Position numbers and translations under genes: made by a program
Assembly: GCF_008830225.1 (NCBI RefSeq)
Contig: NZ_WAIE01000001.1
Coordinates: 1 to 64,000 of the forward strand
From: Pseudodesulfovibrio senegalensis
Lineage (GTDB): Bacteria > Desulfobacterota > Desulfovibrionia > Desulfovibrionales > Desulfovibrionaceae
Direction of reading: 5' to 3'
DNA length: 64,000 bases
In this document: piece by piece, positions 16,710-25,225 of the stretch
How positions within the stretch are numbered: position 1 is the stretch's first letter
How the letters are laid out: each line of letters opens with the position of its first letter
Notes under the pieces: generated by a model
The model's database searches: none
Seen by the model: the letters and a program-made list of their open reading frames with translations, nothing else
Told to the model about the DNA's origin: nothing

Positions 16710-18029
16710 ATGAAAGTAAGCGCTGATAATATCAGGGTTATGACCGTGAGCCTCGGTTGCCCCAAAAACCGTGTGGATACTGAACGGCTGCTGGGTGCCC
16801 TCGGCCCCGGGGTTGAGCCCGTGGACGAGGTTGCCGCCGCCCGCCTGGTGCTGATCAACACCTGCGGCTTCATCGAGCCGGCCATCGAGGAATCGGTTTC
16901 CACCATTCTGGACGCCGTGGCCGACATGGAAGAACTGGATGGGCAACGTCCGGTGCTGGCCGTGGCCGGTTGTCTGGTCAGCCGCTTCGGCAGGGATCTG
17001 GTTGCGGAAATGCCCGAGGTGGACCTGTGGCTTTCCACGGACGAGCTGGACCAATGGCCCGCCATGGTGCGCGAGGCCTTGGGCCGCGAAGCCGACCCGG
17101 ACCTGCCGCGCAGCCTGAGCACTGGCCCGGGCTACGCCTACCTCAAGATCAGCGAAGGCTGCTCCCACGACTGCCGGTTCTGCACCATTCCATCCATCCG
17201 CGGCCCCCTGAAGAGCTGGCCCGTGGACTATCTGGCTGCCGAGGCAAAGGCGCTGGTGGGGCAGGGCGTGCCGGAACTCATCGTGGTGGGGCAGGATTCC
17301 ACGCACTACGGCGCGGACCTCGGGCCGGAAAACGATCTGCAGCAGCTTCTTGCACGCATTTTGCCCGTGCCCGGGCTGGAGTGGCTGCGGCTCATGTACC
17401 TGTATCCGGCCGGGCTTACGCGTACCCTGCTTTCGTTCCTGCGCGACGCGGGCAAGCCGTTTCTGCCCTATTTCGATATCCCCTTGCAGCACGCCCATCC
17501 CGAGGTGCTGTCCTCCATGGGCCGCCCCTTTGCCCGCAACCCGGAAAAGGTGGTGGAGCGGGTGCGCGAGTTTTTCCCGGAGGCGGCTCTGCGCACCACG
17601 TTCATCGTGGGCTATCCGGGTGAGACCGACGAGCATTTCCAGTGCCTCATGGACTTTGTGCGTGCCACCCGTTTTCATCATCTGGGCGTGTTTCCCTACT
17701 GGCCCGAGGACGGAACCCCGGCCGCGGCCATGGACAATCAGGTGCCGGATGCGGTCAAGCTGGAACGGCGCGACGCGCTCATGGAATTGCAGGCGGAAAT
17801 TTCCGGCGAAATCATGGCCGGCTACGTGGGCGAAACCCTGCCCGTGCTCGTGGAAGAGCCGTCCCCGGAATGGCCCGGCCTGTTCGTTGGCCGCACATGG
17901 TTCCAGGCCCCGGAGGTGGACGGCGTGACCTATGTCAGCGCCCAGCCCGGAACCGAGCTTGCGCCCGGCATGATCGTGGAGGCCGAGGTGGAGGACGCCA
18001 AAACATACGATCTTGTTGCCTTGGCGTAA
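16710..18029 (+). CDS. rimO: Ribosomal protein S12 methylthiotransferase RimO
   Basis: A 439-residue radical-SAM methylthiotransferase that adds a methylthio group to the conserved aspartate of ribosomal protein S12. The N-terminal MTTase domain has its three cluster cysteines (C17 in SLGCPKN, C52 in INTCGF, C88 in AVAGCL). The radical-SAM CxxxCxxC is C151-C155-C158 (EGCSHDCRFC), and a TRAM domain ends the protein. The S12 type rather than the tRNA type (MiaB) is supported by LPYFDIPLQHAHPEVLSSMG. AAGGAC lies upstream of the ATG at 16710. The frame is open far upstream (to 15021), but that portion is the antisense of the kinase gene. Confidence 0.94.
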   Translation: MKVSADNIRVMTVSLGCPKNRVDTERLLGALGPGVEPVDEVAAARLVLINTCGFIEPAIEESVSTILDAVADMEELDGQRPVLAVAGCLVSRFGRDLVAEMPEVDLWLSTDELDQWPAMVREALGREADPDLPRSLSTGPGYAYLKISEGCSHDCRFCTIPSIRGPLKSWPVDYLAAEAKALVGQGVPELIVVGQDSTHYGADLGPENDLQQLLARILPVPGLEWLRLMYLYPAGLTRTLLSFLRDAGKPFLPYFDIPLQHAHPEVLSSMGRPFARNPEKVVERVREFFPEAALRTTFIVGYPGETDEHFQCLMDFVRATRFHHLGVFPYWPEDGTPAAAMDNQVPDAVKLERRDALMELQAEISGEIMAGYVGETLPVLVEEPSPEWPGLFVGRTWFQAPEVDGVTYVSAQPGTELAPGMIVEAEVEDAKTYDLVALA

Positions 18030-18165
18030 TGCCCTGAAAAATAATTATTTATTTTACGACCTGTTGCGAGGAAAATTGTCTTGTCAAGGTCTAAATTTTT
18101 TATAGATGGGGTTGACGTGAACCTCTGTTTATAGTCTAAAAAAGCCTGCTGAAAACGACGAGACA

Positions 18166-18280
18166 CTTCAGGCGGCCATGTGCCGCAACAGGGCAATCCG
18201 GTGCGATTCCGGAGCGGTCCCGCCACTGTCAATTCGTCCGGTATCGACCCCGGGCGGATGAGCCAGAAAACCTGCTGAAG
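18166..18280 (+). ncRNA. Cobalamin (B12) riboswitch
   Basis: The core of the adenosylcobalamin aptamer is easily read: the closing P1 helix CTTCAG (18166-18171) with CTGAAG (18275-18280), GGGCAATCCGGTGCGATTCC (18191-18210), the strongly conserved CCCGCCACTGTCAA (B12 box, 18219-18232), and GAGCCAGAAAACCTGC (18260-18275). It lies in a 433-base leader of nrdD. Cobalamin binding is expected to switch the downstream gene off. The weak terminator at 18417-18437, just ahead of the nrdD ribosome site, is the likely expression platform. Confidence 0.93.
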
Positions 18281-18416
18281 CATTTCTGACCGCGTCCGGC
18301 ACGAGGATGCCGGAAACGGACACGAAATTCGTATCACCCGATAATCGCCGGGGCACAGGACGGTTCAGCCTCCCTGCGCAAACAAGCCCGGCCATGACGA
18401 AAGACGGCACCTTGGC

Positions 18417-18437
18417 GAGTCTTCCGGCTCTTTTTTT
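18417..18437 (+). terminator. Candidate riboswitch-controlled terminator
   Basis: A 5-bp stem GAGTC/GGCTC with a TTCC loop is followed by seven Ts, between the cobalamin aptamer and the nrdD ribosome site (GGAG at 18451). The stem alone is weak, so its function depends on the fold of the whole leader. Confidence 0.45.
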
Positions 18438-18462
18438 GCTGTCTTTTTCTGGAGTTCACTGC

Positions 18463-20526
18463 ATGCCCAAACAAATTCTCAAACGCGACGGTTGCCTGGA
18501 AACGTGGTCCGTGGACCGCATCGGCAACGCAATCTTCAAGGCTCTCAAGGGCAGCGGCATCAAGGATCCGCTTTTGTCCAAACGGTTGGCCAAGAAAGTG
18601 GAACAACGGCTGGAAGACGTGGATATTCCCGAACAGGAAATGGTTCAGGACACGGTCCAGCAGGTGCTCATGGAAGCCCGTCTCTACAAGGTGGCCGAGC
18701 GCTATATCATCTACCGCGAAAAGCGCCGTGAGCTCAGGAAGCAGAACCAGGCGTACATGGACGTTGCCGGCATGGTGGAGACCTATCTGGACAACTCGGA
18801 CTGGCGCGTGAACGAAAACTCCAACATGGTGCATTCGTTCCAGGGCCTGATCCTGCATATGGCCGGGTCCGTGCAGGCCCGCTACGTGCTGGAAAAGTAT
18901 CCCGAGGAAATCCGCGACGCCCACACCCACGGCTACATGCATATTCACGACCTTTCCTTCGGCCTTGCCGGGTACTGCTCGGGCTGGAGCCTGCGCGACC
19001 TGCTGCTGGAAGGGTTCAACCTCAAGGACCGCTGCTGTTCGTCCCCGGCCCAGCATTTCGACGCGGCCTGCGGCCAGATCGTCAACTTTCTCGGCACGCT
19101 CCAGAACGAGTGGGCCGGTGCGCAGGCCTTCAACAACGTGGACACCTATCTGGCTCCGTTCATACGCCACGACGGCCTGAACTACCATCAGGTCAAGCAG
19201 CAGATGCAGAAGCTGGTGTACAACCTGAACACCACCTCGCGCTGGGGCGGCCAGAGCCCGTTCACCAACTTCACGCTGGACTTCACCCCGCCCTCGCACA
19301 TCGCCAACGAGCCGGTGATCATCGGCGGTGAGTTCCAGGATTCCACCTACGGCGAATACGCCGAGGAAATGGCCATGATCAATCAGGCCTTCCTCGAAGT
19401 CATGCTGGAGGGCGACGCGGACGGACGCATTTTCTCCTTCCCCATCCCCACCTACAACGTGACTCCGGATTTTGCCTGGGATTCCGAGGCCGGCAGCCTG
19501 CTGCTGAAGATGACCGCACGCTATGGCGCACCTTACTTCCAGAACTTCATCAACTCGGACCTCAACCCCGAAGACGTGCGCTCCATGTGCTGCCGTCTGC
19601 AGATGGACCTGCGTGAAATCCGCAAGAAGACCGGCGGCCTGTTCGGCGCCGGCGACCTGACCGGTTCCATCGGCGTTGTGACCCTGAACCTGCCCAAGCT
19701 GGCGTATCTGGCGCACAACGAAGAGGACTTCATGGAGCTGATCACCGAATACGCGGAAATGGCCCGCGATTCGCTGGAGTTCAAGCGCAAGATGATCCAG
19801 AAGAGCCTTGATGCGGGCATGTTCCCCTATTCACGCCGCTACCTGAAGAACGGCTACAAGGGGCACTTCTCCACCATCGGCGTGATCGGCGGACACGAAG
19901 CCTGCCAGAACCTGCTGGGCAAGGGCATTGAAACCGAAGCGGGCGTGCGGCTCATGCGCCGCGTGCTGCGCCTGCTGCGTCGTCTGGTCGTGGACTTTCA
20001 GGAAGAGACCGGCAACCTCTACAACCTCGAGGCCACGCCCGGCGAAGGCACCTGCTACCGTCTGGCCAAGATCGACCGCAACCTGTATGCGGACATCATC
20101 ACTGCGGGCAGCGACGAGGTTCCCTATTACACCAACTCCACGCTGCTGCCCGTGGGCGTGACCACGGACGTGCTCTTTGCGTTGGAACATCAGGACCAGC
20201 TGCAGACCCAGTACAACGGGGGCACCGTGTTCCATTCGTTCATCGGCGAGGCCGCGCCGGACGAGGAGAGCGTCAAGAGCTTCCTGATCAAGGCCATGAC
20301 CAATACCAAGATTCCGTATATCTCGCTCACGCCAACCTTCTCCATCTGCGAGGAACACGGCTACATCGCGGGCGAGCACTTCGACTGCCCCACCTGCGGC
20401 AAGGAAGCGGAAGTGTATACCCGCGTGGTGGGCTACTATCGCCCGGTGAGCCGCTGGAACAAGGGCAAGCAGCAGGAGTACAAGGATCGCGCCGAGTATA
20501 GTATGGACAGCGTTTGCTGCGGCTAG
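18463..20526 (+). CDS. nrdD: Anaerobic (class III) ribonucleoside-triphosphate reductase
   Basis: A 687-residue glycyl-radical enzyme that reduces NTPs to dNTPs without oxygen. An N-terminal ATP-cone (about 1-95, KQILKRDGCLETWSVDRIGN) precedes the barrel. The radical glycine is G657 in the C-terminal RVVGYYRPVSRWNKGKQQEY, and the zinc-site cysteines are in CEEHGYI (C629) and CPTC (C642, C645). The ATG at 18463 follows GGAG by 8 bases; the longer open frame upstream is riboswitch leader. The activating radical-SAM enzyme NrdG, normally next door, is absent from this window. Regulation by cobalamin is expected from the leader, which implies that a B12-dependent class II reductase exists elsewhere in the genome. 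Confidence 0.95.
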   Translation: MPKQILKRDGCLETWSVDRIGNAIFKALKGSGIKDPLLSKRLAKKVEQRLEDVDIPEQEMVQDTVQQVLMEARLYKVAERYIIYREKRRELRKQNQAYMDVAGMVETYLDNSDWRVNENSNMVHSFQGLILHMAGSVQARYVLEKYPEEIRDAHTHGYMHIHDLSFGLAGYCSGWSLRDLLLEGFNLKDRCCSSPAQHFDAACGQIVNFLGTLQNEWAGAQAFNNVDTYLAPFIRHDGLNYHQVKQQMQKLVYNLNTTSRWGGQSPFTNFTLDFTPPSHIANEPVIIGGEFQDSTYGEYAEEMAMINQAFLEVMLEGDADGRIFSFPIPTYNVTPDFAWDSEAGSLLLKMTARYGAPYFQNFINSDLNPEDVRSMCCRLQMDLREIRKKTGGLFGAGDLTGSIGVVTLNLPKLAYLAHNEEDFMELITEYAEMARDSLEFKRKMIQKSLDAGMFPYSRRYLKNGYKGHFSTIGVIGGHEACQNLLGKGIETEAGVRLMRRVLRLLRRLVVDFQEETGNLYNLEATPGEGTCYRLAKIDRNLYADIITAGSDEVPYYTNSTLLPVGVTTDVLFALEHQDQLQTQYNGGTVFHSFIGEAAPDEESVKSFLIKAMTNTKIPYISLTPTFSICEEHGYIAGEHFDCPTCGKEAEVYTRVVGYYRPVSRWNKGKQQEYKDRAEYSMDSVCCG

Positions 20527-20539
20527 TACAGCATAGGAC

Positions 20540-20773
20540 ATGATCCTCAATGCAAGCCAACTGAACGCACTGCGCCAGCGCAACGACGAAGAGTTGCGCA
20601 AGGGCCGCTATGCCCGGCACGGGTATCCGGCCCACACAATTCGGGACCTTTTGCACACCGTGGAAGCGGTCAAGAAGGAAAAGAAGAAGTGGAAAAAGCT
20701 GGCACAGGAGCGCGGCAAGGCCCTTGAAACGGTCCGCGAGGCAGCGGACAGCGTGCTGGACAACGGGAATTGA
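20540..20773 (+). CDS. Small basic coiled-coil protein, unknown function
   Basis: A 77-residue protein beginning 13 bases after the nrdD stop, with AGGAC 5 bases... upstream of its ATG and a terminator after it, so it is probably the last gene of the nrdD transcript. The second half is a highly charged lysine-rich helix (KKEKKKWKKLAQERGKALE) likely to form a coiled coil or bind nucleic acid. It has no cysteines, no membrane segment, and no resemblance to NrdG or NrdR. I do not recognise the family. Confidence 0.65.
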   Translation: MILNASQLNALRQRNDEELRKGRYARHGYPAHTIRDLLHTVEAVKKEKKKWKKLAQERGKALETVREAADSVLDNGN

Positions 20774-20807
20774 AGATACCGGTCCGGCCGGACAGATAAG
20801 CAAAACG

Positions 20808-20836
20808 GGACCGTCCCTCGGGGCGGTCCTTTTTTT
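20808..20836 (+). terminator. Rho-independent terminator after the nrdD operon
   Basis: GGACCG/CGGTCC outer stem with an inner CCC/GGG helix is followed by seven Ts. It lies between the nrdD-linked small gene and the end of the convergent kinase gene. Confidence 0.85.
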
Positions 20837-20857
20837 GCGGGGTAAATCTGTTGGGGA

Positions 20858-22180
20858 TCAGGCTGTGGTGCTGGACGGAACGCGCACTGTCAGGCGAAAG
20901 CCCGTGGCCGCGTTGGTGGCCTGTACGGTGCCGCCAACGTTTTCGGCAATGCGCGCCACCAGTGCCAGGCCGAGGCCGGAGCCTTGCCCGGTCTGGTTGG
21001 AGCCGCGCTGGAACGGCTCGAAAATGGATTGCAGTTCGGTTTCCGGAAGCGGGGCCGCGGTGTTGGTCACCTCGATGACGCCCTGCTTGTCTTCGCTGCG
21101 CATGGTGATCACGATCCGGCCGTTTTTCGGCGTGTGCTTCACGGCGTTGCCGATGACGTTTTCCAGCAGCCAGAGCATGGATTCCTCGCCAACATGGCAG
21201 ACGACCTTGGCCGGGGCGAACACGTCCAGGCGGATGTCCTTTTCCAGCTGGCGGGGCGCATATGTCTCCAGCACGCTGCCCATCATTTCCACCAGATTCA
21301 CGTCCCGGTATTCCTCCGGCCGCAGATGCATCTTGGAAAACTGCAGGATGCGGCCGATGAGGTTGTCCATGGCCTCGATTTCCTGATCCATGTCCCGGAG
21401 CAGGGCCACGGCGCGCGTGTCGTCGGTTTTGGACAATCGTTCGGCCAACGTCTGCTGCAGGATGGTCAGCCGGGCCAGCGGACTGCGCATTTCGTGGGAG
21501 ACGTTGGTGGTCAGTTCCCGATTGCTTTCGATCATGCGCACGATGCTGTCGGCCATGGCGTTGTAATCCCGGCCCAGCATGGCTATTTCGCCCTTGCCGC
21601 ACCGGCACATGGTGGCCCGGGCTTCAAGGTCCCCGTCCGCAAACCGGGCCATGACCTGGCGCAGGTGGTTGAGCGGCCGGGCCACATGGTTGGCCACGGG
21701 CCAACTCAAAAGTGCGATGGTCAGCACCGAAGCCGCCAGCCCGAGAAAGAACAGGGTATTGGTTTCCTTGTGCCAATCGTCGTTGAATACGAAGTGCAGC
21801 TGCCCGGGCGTGCCGTCGTGCAGGCTGATCGGCACGGCGCCCTCCTTGCCCTTGCCCGAAAACAGGTGCGCCGGTTCGGGGGGCGCGCCCTCGAAGGTTT
21901 TGAAAATGACGGAACCCGAAGAGTCCGTGACCCAGATCAGTCCGTTGATGCCTTTGGCCACACGGTTGAAATAGTCGCGGGTTTCCTCCAGGGCGAAGTC
22001 CGGTTGGTGCCCTTGTTCGTCGGCCATGATGGACGAGGTTACGTCGGCTATGGGCCTGTTGCGGATGGTGGCCAGCTGGTTTGAGGCCAGATAGAAGGTG
22101 GTGCCCACCACGACCAGCAGCACGGCCAGCATGATGCTGACCGCCATGAAGAATTTTATGTAGATGCGGTTGGATCGCAT
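20858..22180 (-). CDS. Sensor histidine kinase, CpxA/EnvZ-like
   Basis: A 440-residue inner-membrane kinase. Two membrane helices (about 9-32 and 155-177) bracket a periplasmic sensor of about 120 residues; a HAMP linker follows (about 178-235), with an unusual CRCGKG stretch inside it. The phospho-acceptor is in TTNVSHEMRSPLARL (H near 247), the N box is LLENVIGNAVKHTPKNG, and the G box is GQGSGLGLALVARIAENVGG. Its ATG overlaps the stop codon of the upstream response regulator gene by one base (TGATG), so the two are translationally coupled and form one two-component system. The HAMP/kinase arrangement resembles CpxA, suggesting envelope sensing, but the actual signal is unknown. Confidence 0.9.
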   Translation of the reverse strand: MRSNRIYIKFFMAVSIMLAVLLVVVGTTFYLASNQLATIRNRPIADVTSSIMADEQGHQPDFALEETRDYFNRVAKGINGLIWVTDSSGSVIFKTFEGAPPEPAHLFSGKGKEGAVPISLHDGTPGQLHFVFNDDWHKETNTLFFLGLAASVLTIALLSWPVANHVARPLNHLRQVMARFADGDLEARATMCRCGKGEIAMLGRDYNAMADSIVRMIESNRELTTNVSHEMRSPLARLTILQQTLAERLSKTDDTRAVALLRDMDQEIEAMDNLIGRILQFSKMHLRPEEYRDVNLVEMMGSVLETYAPRQLEKDIRLDVFAPAKVVCHVGEESMLWLLENVIGNAVKHTPKNGRIVITMRSEDKQGVIEVTNTAAPLPETELQSIFEPFQRGSNQTGQGSGLGLALVARIAENVGGTVQATNAATGFRLTVRVPSSTTA

Positions 22181-22875
22181 CAGCCCGCCAGGAATTTGTA
22201 GCCCGAGCCCCAGACCGTGCGGATGCGCTGGGCATGGGCCGGGTAGGTCTTGAGCAGGTTGCGCAGTTTGCTCACGTGCACGTCGATGGTGCGGTCATAG
22301 GCCTCGTAATCCCTGCCCCAGGCCATGTTCATGAGCTTGTCGCGGGAGAGCACGATATCCGGATTGTTCATGAATACGGACATGAGGTTGAACTCCGCCG
22401 AGGACAGGTCGTGGGCCTTGTCGTCCACGATCAGGGATTGGCGTGCCGTGTCCAGTATCAGTCCGCCGGCTTCGAGTATGTCCGGGTTTGCCTCCTGTTC
22501 GGCGGGGCGGTCGCTGGCGCGGCGCAATACCGCGCGGATGCGGGCCAGCAGCTCCCGCGGGTTGAAGGGCTTGGGGATGTAGTCGTCCGCACCCAGTTCA
22601 AGGCCGACGATGCGGTCCGAATCTTCACCCTTGGCCGTGAGCATGATCACCGGGATTCCGGAAACGGAGCGGATGGAACGCAACACGTCGAAGCCGTCCA
22701 CCTTGGGCATCATCACGTCCAGCAGCACGATGTCCGGGGCCTGCCTGCGCACTGTTTCGGCAGCGCTGGTTCCGTCCGGCAACTCCAGCACGGAATGTCC
22801 GTATTCCTCAAGGTATTCCCTGAGTACCCGTCTGAGTTTTTCGTCGTCGTCTATTATGAGGATGGATTCGTTCAT
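22180..22875 (-). CDS. OmpR-family response regulator
   Basis: A 231-residue regulator: an N-terminal receiver with all key residues (acidic ILIIDDDEKL, phospho-acceptor in IVLLDVMMPKVDG, threonine in MLTAKG, lysine in YIPKPFNP) and a C-terminal winged helix (about 130-230) ending in RTVWGSGYKF. The ATG at 22875 follows GGAGGTC by 6 bases; the 19 extra upstream codons lack family similarity. It is the partner of the kinase encoded immediately downstream, whose start overlaps its stop. Target genes cannot be inferred; no adjacent transporter or envelope gene reads in the same direction. Confidence 0.94.
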   Translation of the reverse strand: MNESILIIDDDEKLRRVLREYLEEYGHSVLELPDGTSAAETVRRQAPDIVLLDVMMPKVDGFDVLRSIRSVSGIPVIMLTAKGEDSDRIVGLELGADDYIPKPFNPRELLARIRAVLRRASDRPAEQEANPDILEAGGLILDTARQSLIVDDKAHDLSSAEFNLMSVFMNNPDIVLSRDKLMNMAWGRDYEAYDRTIDVHVSKLRNLLKTYPAHAQRIRTVWGSGYKFLAG

Positions 22876-23030
22876 GGGGGACCTCCACCAGAAAGTCATT
22901 AAGGATTTTTTTGCAAAAAAGCACGGACTCAAACAAGAATTTACACTTGTTTACATATGCAGAGTGCCGGGCGCCTGTCTTTTTGCGCCATTTGGCCGCG
23001 GAATATGGGTCGTTGCTTCCTTTTGGGAGG

Positions 23031-24275
23031 TTACTGGGCGGGGGGATTTTCAATTTCGTCAACGGAAATGATCCATTCGAAGAGTTTGCGCATGCGCTGC
23101 TCGTCGAGGGAGAGCTGTGCGGCCACGCACAGGTTCTTGACGTTCTGGGCAAAGGCCTTGGACAATTCCAGGGACGTGTCCGAGCCGTCCTTTTTGTACA
23201 GGTACCCGGAACGGCCGATGCCGATGAGCACGAAATTCACATGCTGGCGCGAGACCGGAACGTCCTGTTCCACCAGCTGGTCGCGCACGTTCTTGGAGGT
23301 GGTGGTCAGCTGGAAACCGTTGCGGGCCACCTCGTCGGCAATGGCCCGGAACAGTTCCCGGTAGTGGGCCGGGGTCAGCAGGGGCACGTCCGTGACCTGA
23401 TGCACCAGCTTGGCAAATTGGAACAGGTTCGGATGGCTCTGCTCGAAATCCGTGTTGGGCGATGTCTCCCGAGGCTGTTCGTGCCGTTCCGGGTCATAGA
23501 CGTAGCCGGGAATGACCGAGGAAATCTGCAGCCCGCCGAGGTCCAGCGAATACAAAAAGTCCCGGAATTTCTCGGCCCCGAACCATGAATCGCAGGGCAG
23601 GCAGCGGGTGAAGCGCTGGCGGATTTTCGCGGCCAGCGTAGCCATGACGATGGGCGATCCGGACCCGGCCACGGTATCCAGTATGAACTGGCGCACCTGT
23701 TCCTTGAGGTTCTGGGTGGAGGCGTGGTCCTGAATGCTCTCCGGAATGTCCCGGTAGTCCAGTGCTTCCTCGATGAACTGGTCCTCGCTGATGAGCATGG
23801 AACTGGCCGCCTTGTAGGCCGGGGAGGTCGGTCCCACGTGCAGCACCGTGGTCATGCGGTCGTTCTCGCGCAGTTTGATGAGCACGGGCGTGAAGTCGGC
23901 ATCGCCGGAAAAGATGATGAATTCGTCGAAGTTCGTGTCCCGGTTCATGGCGTCCAGAATGTCGAGCACCATGTGGATGTCCGCGCTGGTCTTGCCCTGC
24001 TTGGTCAGGGGCGGACAGTCCGTGACTCCGAAGGCGGAGGTGATGAAATGGGGACGGAAATCGTGGAATGTCTGCGGGTTCAGGTAGCACTTGCGGATGA
24101 GGATGGCCCGGCGCTGTTCTTCGCATCCACGGGGCAGGGCGAATTTTTCCAGCCATGACAGCCAGCGCTGGGGCTGGGTGGCGAATTTTTCGGCCAGTTC
24201 CGGGTCCTGATCGTTCAGGCGGATGAAAATATTGTCGAAATCGATGAACAGGGCGCTCTTGAGGTAGTCGGTCAT
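23031..24275 (-). CDS. NYN-domain (LabA/DUF88-like) putative ribonuclease with OST-HTH-like domains
   Basis: A 414-residue protein. Residues 1-165 are a PIN-like NYN domain with the expected metal-binding acidics: ALFIDFDNIF (D12, D14), TSADIHMVLDILD, and IIFSGDADFTPV. Two later segments resemble the OST-HTH/LOTUS winged helix found with NYN domains (about 190-260, and 290-365, with HYRELFRAIADEV). NYN proteins of this type are predicted, and in some cases shown, to cut RNA. A 65-residue gene starts just upstream on the same strand, 49 bases before it. The RNA target and physiological role are unknown. Confidence 0.8.
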   Translation of the reverse strand: MTDYLKSALFIDFDNIFIRLNDQDPELAEKFATQPQRWLSWLEKFALPRGCEEQRRAILIRKCYLNPQTFHDFRPHFITSAFGVTDCPPLTKQGKTSADIHMVLDILDAMNRDTNFDEFIIFSGDADFTPVLIKLRENDRMTTVLHVGPTSPAYKAASSMLISEDQFIEEALDYRDIPESIQDHASTQNLKEQVRQFILDTVAGSGSPIVMATLAAKIRQRFTRCLPCDSWFGAEKFRDFLYSLDLGGLQISSVIPGYVYDPERHEQPRETSPNTDFEQSHPNLFQFAKLVHQVTDVPLLTPAHYRELFRAIADEVARNGFQLTTTSKNVRDQLVEQDVPVSRQHVNFVLIGIGRSGYLYKKDGSDTSLELSKAFAQNVKNLCVAAQLSLDEQRMRKLFEWIISVDEIENPPAQ

Positions 24276-24324
24276 GGCGTTGTCCTTTGTGGGGTGGTTG
24301 CGGTCCGTCTGGTGCCGGACGGTG

Positions 24325-24522
24325 TCATTTGCCGGTGTCGACGTTTCTGGGCCGGATTTGTCCGGCGGCCTGCGCCAGCAACGCGGAAAGGGTTTGTCGC
24401 AACGCCTTGGGCGTGCGGCCGATCAGGTCAAGGGTCGGTGCGGCCAATGCCGGGTCGAGCCCTTGTTGCCGCAGACGGTTTCCCAGCGCTTCCCGCAATC
24501 GTTTTTCGTTGTTGTCGTTCAT
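24325..24522 (-). CDS. Small hypothetical protein, 65 aa, upstream of the NYN gene
   Basis: MNDNNEKRLREALGNRLRQQ... is a short, soluble, arginine- and leucine-rich sequence with no cysteines or membrane segment. Coding is supported by a strong ribosome site (GGAG 6 bases before the ATG) and position 49 bases upstream of the NYN nuclease gene on the same strand, which suggests cotranscription. No known family is recognised; a helical regulator or partner of the NYN protein is only a guess. Confidence 0.55.
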   Translation of the reverse strand: MNDNNEKRLREALGNRLRQQGLDPALAAPTLDLIGRTPKALRQTLSALLAQAAGQIRPRNVDTGK

Positions 24523-25024
24523 GATTGCTCCTGCCGTGCCGGAGAGTCGGCGAACGTTCGGCGGCCAACCGGCCTCTGGGCAGCGGGCCTTGCCTTTTCG
24601 GCGCTCCCGGCGCTTTCATCAGTGATTGCGGGAGCATGACAGAAATTGTCCTGTGTGCGGCGCATGCGCATACCCGGCAGGGCCATGCGGTTGCGGCACG
24701 CTGTTGCGCGGGCTTGTTTCTGTTCGGGCATGACGTCTTGTCCGGGTTGGTTTGCGGTGGACGCCGCAGGGTTTTACAGACCGATTGTACAGCCGTTAAT
24801 GACATATGAGTATTAGAAGTTTCGGTCAAGAAGCTCGGAACGGTTTGTCCGGGGCGGCGACCCGGTGGAGCCTCGACTTCCCGGGCGGGGCATGGTAAAG
24901 ACCGCCGAAAAAAGAAGAGGGGCTTTCCGGTTTCTTTTCTTTTCCCGCCCGGGCCCTTTACCGTCGTTGGTCGAGGCCATTTCCCACCGGGCGGGTTTTG
25001 CGCATTTATCCCGGGAGGATCCCA
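24523..25024. other. Intergenic gap of about 500 bases
   Basis: It must hold divergent promoters for the NYN unit (minus) and the menG unit (plus). No convincing gene is seen; the one open frame (24525-24809 plus) lacks a ribosome site and family-like sequence. Near the plus-strand genes three CCCGGGCGGG-like blocks (24878-24890, 24944-24954, 24988-24997) can pair in alternative ways just before the start at 25025, so a structured leader is possible. Confidence 0.4.
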
Positions 25025-25219
25025 GTGGAAAAGATTGAAAAGCAGGCATTGCAGGTGGCCAAGGAAGTGGTCATCAAATTTATCGAGGTAGGACGCATCT
25101 CCCCGAGCAATTTCGGGGAGCATTTCCGCACCATTTATACGGACGTCCTGCAAGCCACGGCCAGCGGCGGCAAGAACAACGCCTCCACGGCTCCGGCCAC
25201 GGCCGGAGACAAGGAATAA
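25025..25219 (+). CDS. Small conserved-looking protein, 64 aa, preceding menG
   Basis: The start is a GTG preceded by a near-perfect ribosome site (GGGAGGA, 5 bases upstream). The protein begins VEKIEKQALQVAKEVVIKFI and continues with a compact helical region up to about residue 45, then an alanine/threonine-rich tail. Its stop is 6 bases before the menG start, so the two are cotranscribed. The frame is open from 24998, but that ATG has no ribosome site. No function is known to me; the linkage to quinone methylation is its only clue. Confidence 0.7.
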   Translation: MEKIEKQALQVAKEVVIKFIEVGRISPSNFGEHFRTIYTDVLQATASGGKNNASTAPATAGDKE

Positions 25220-25225
25220 CCGCCC

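Noticed and set aside
18109-18140. TTGACG followed by TATAGT as the nrdD promoter
   Set aside because: The spacing is about 12 bases, too short for a sigma-70 promoter; no better pair was certain enough to list.
24525-24809. 94-codon plus-strand frame in the NYN-menG gap
   Set aside because: No ribosome site, arginine/cysteine-rich random-looking translation, and overlap with the expected promoter of the divergent small gene.
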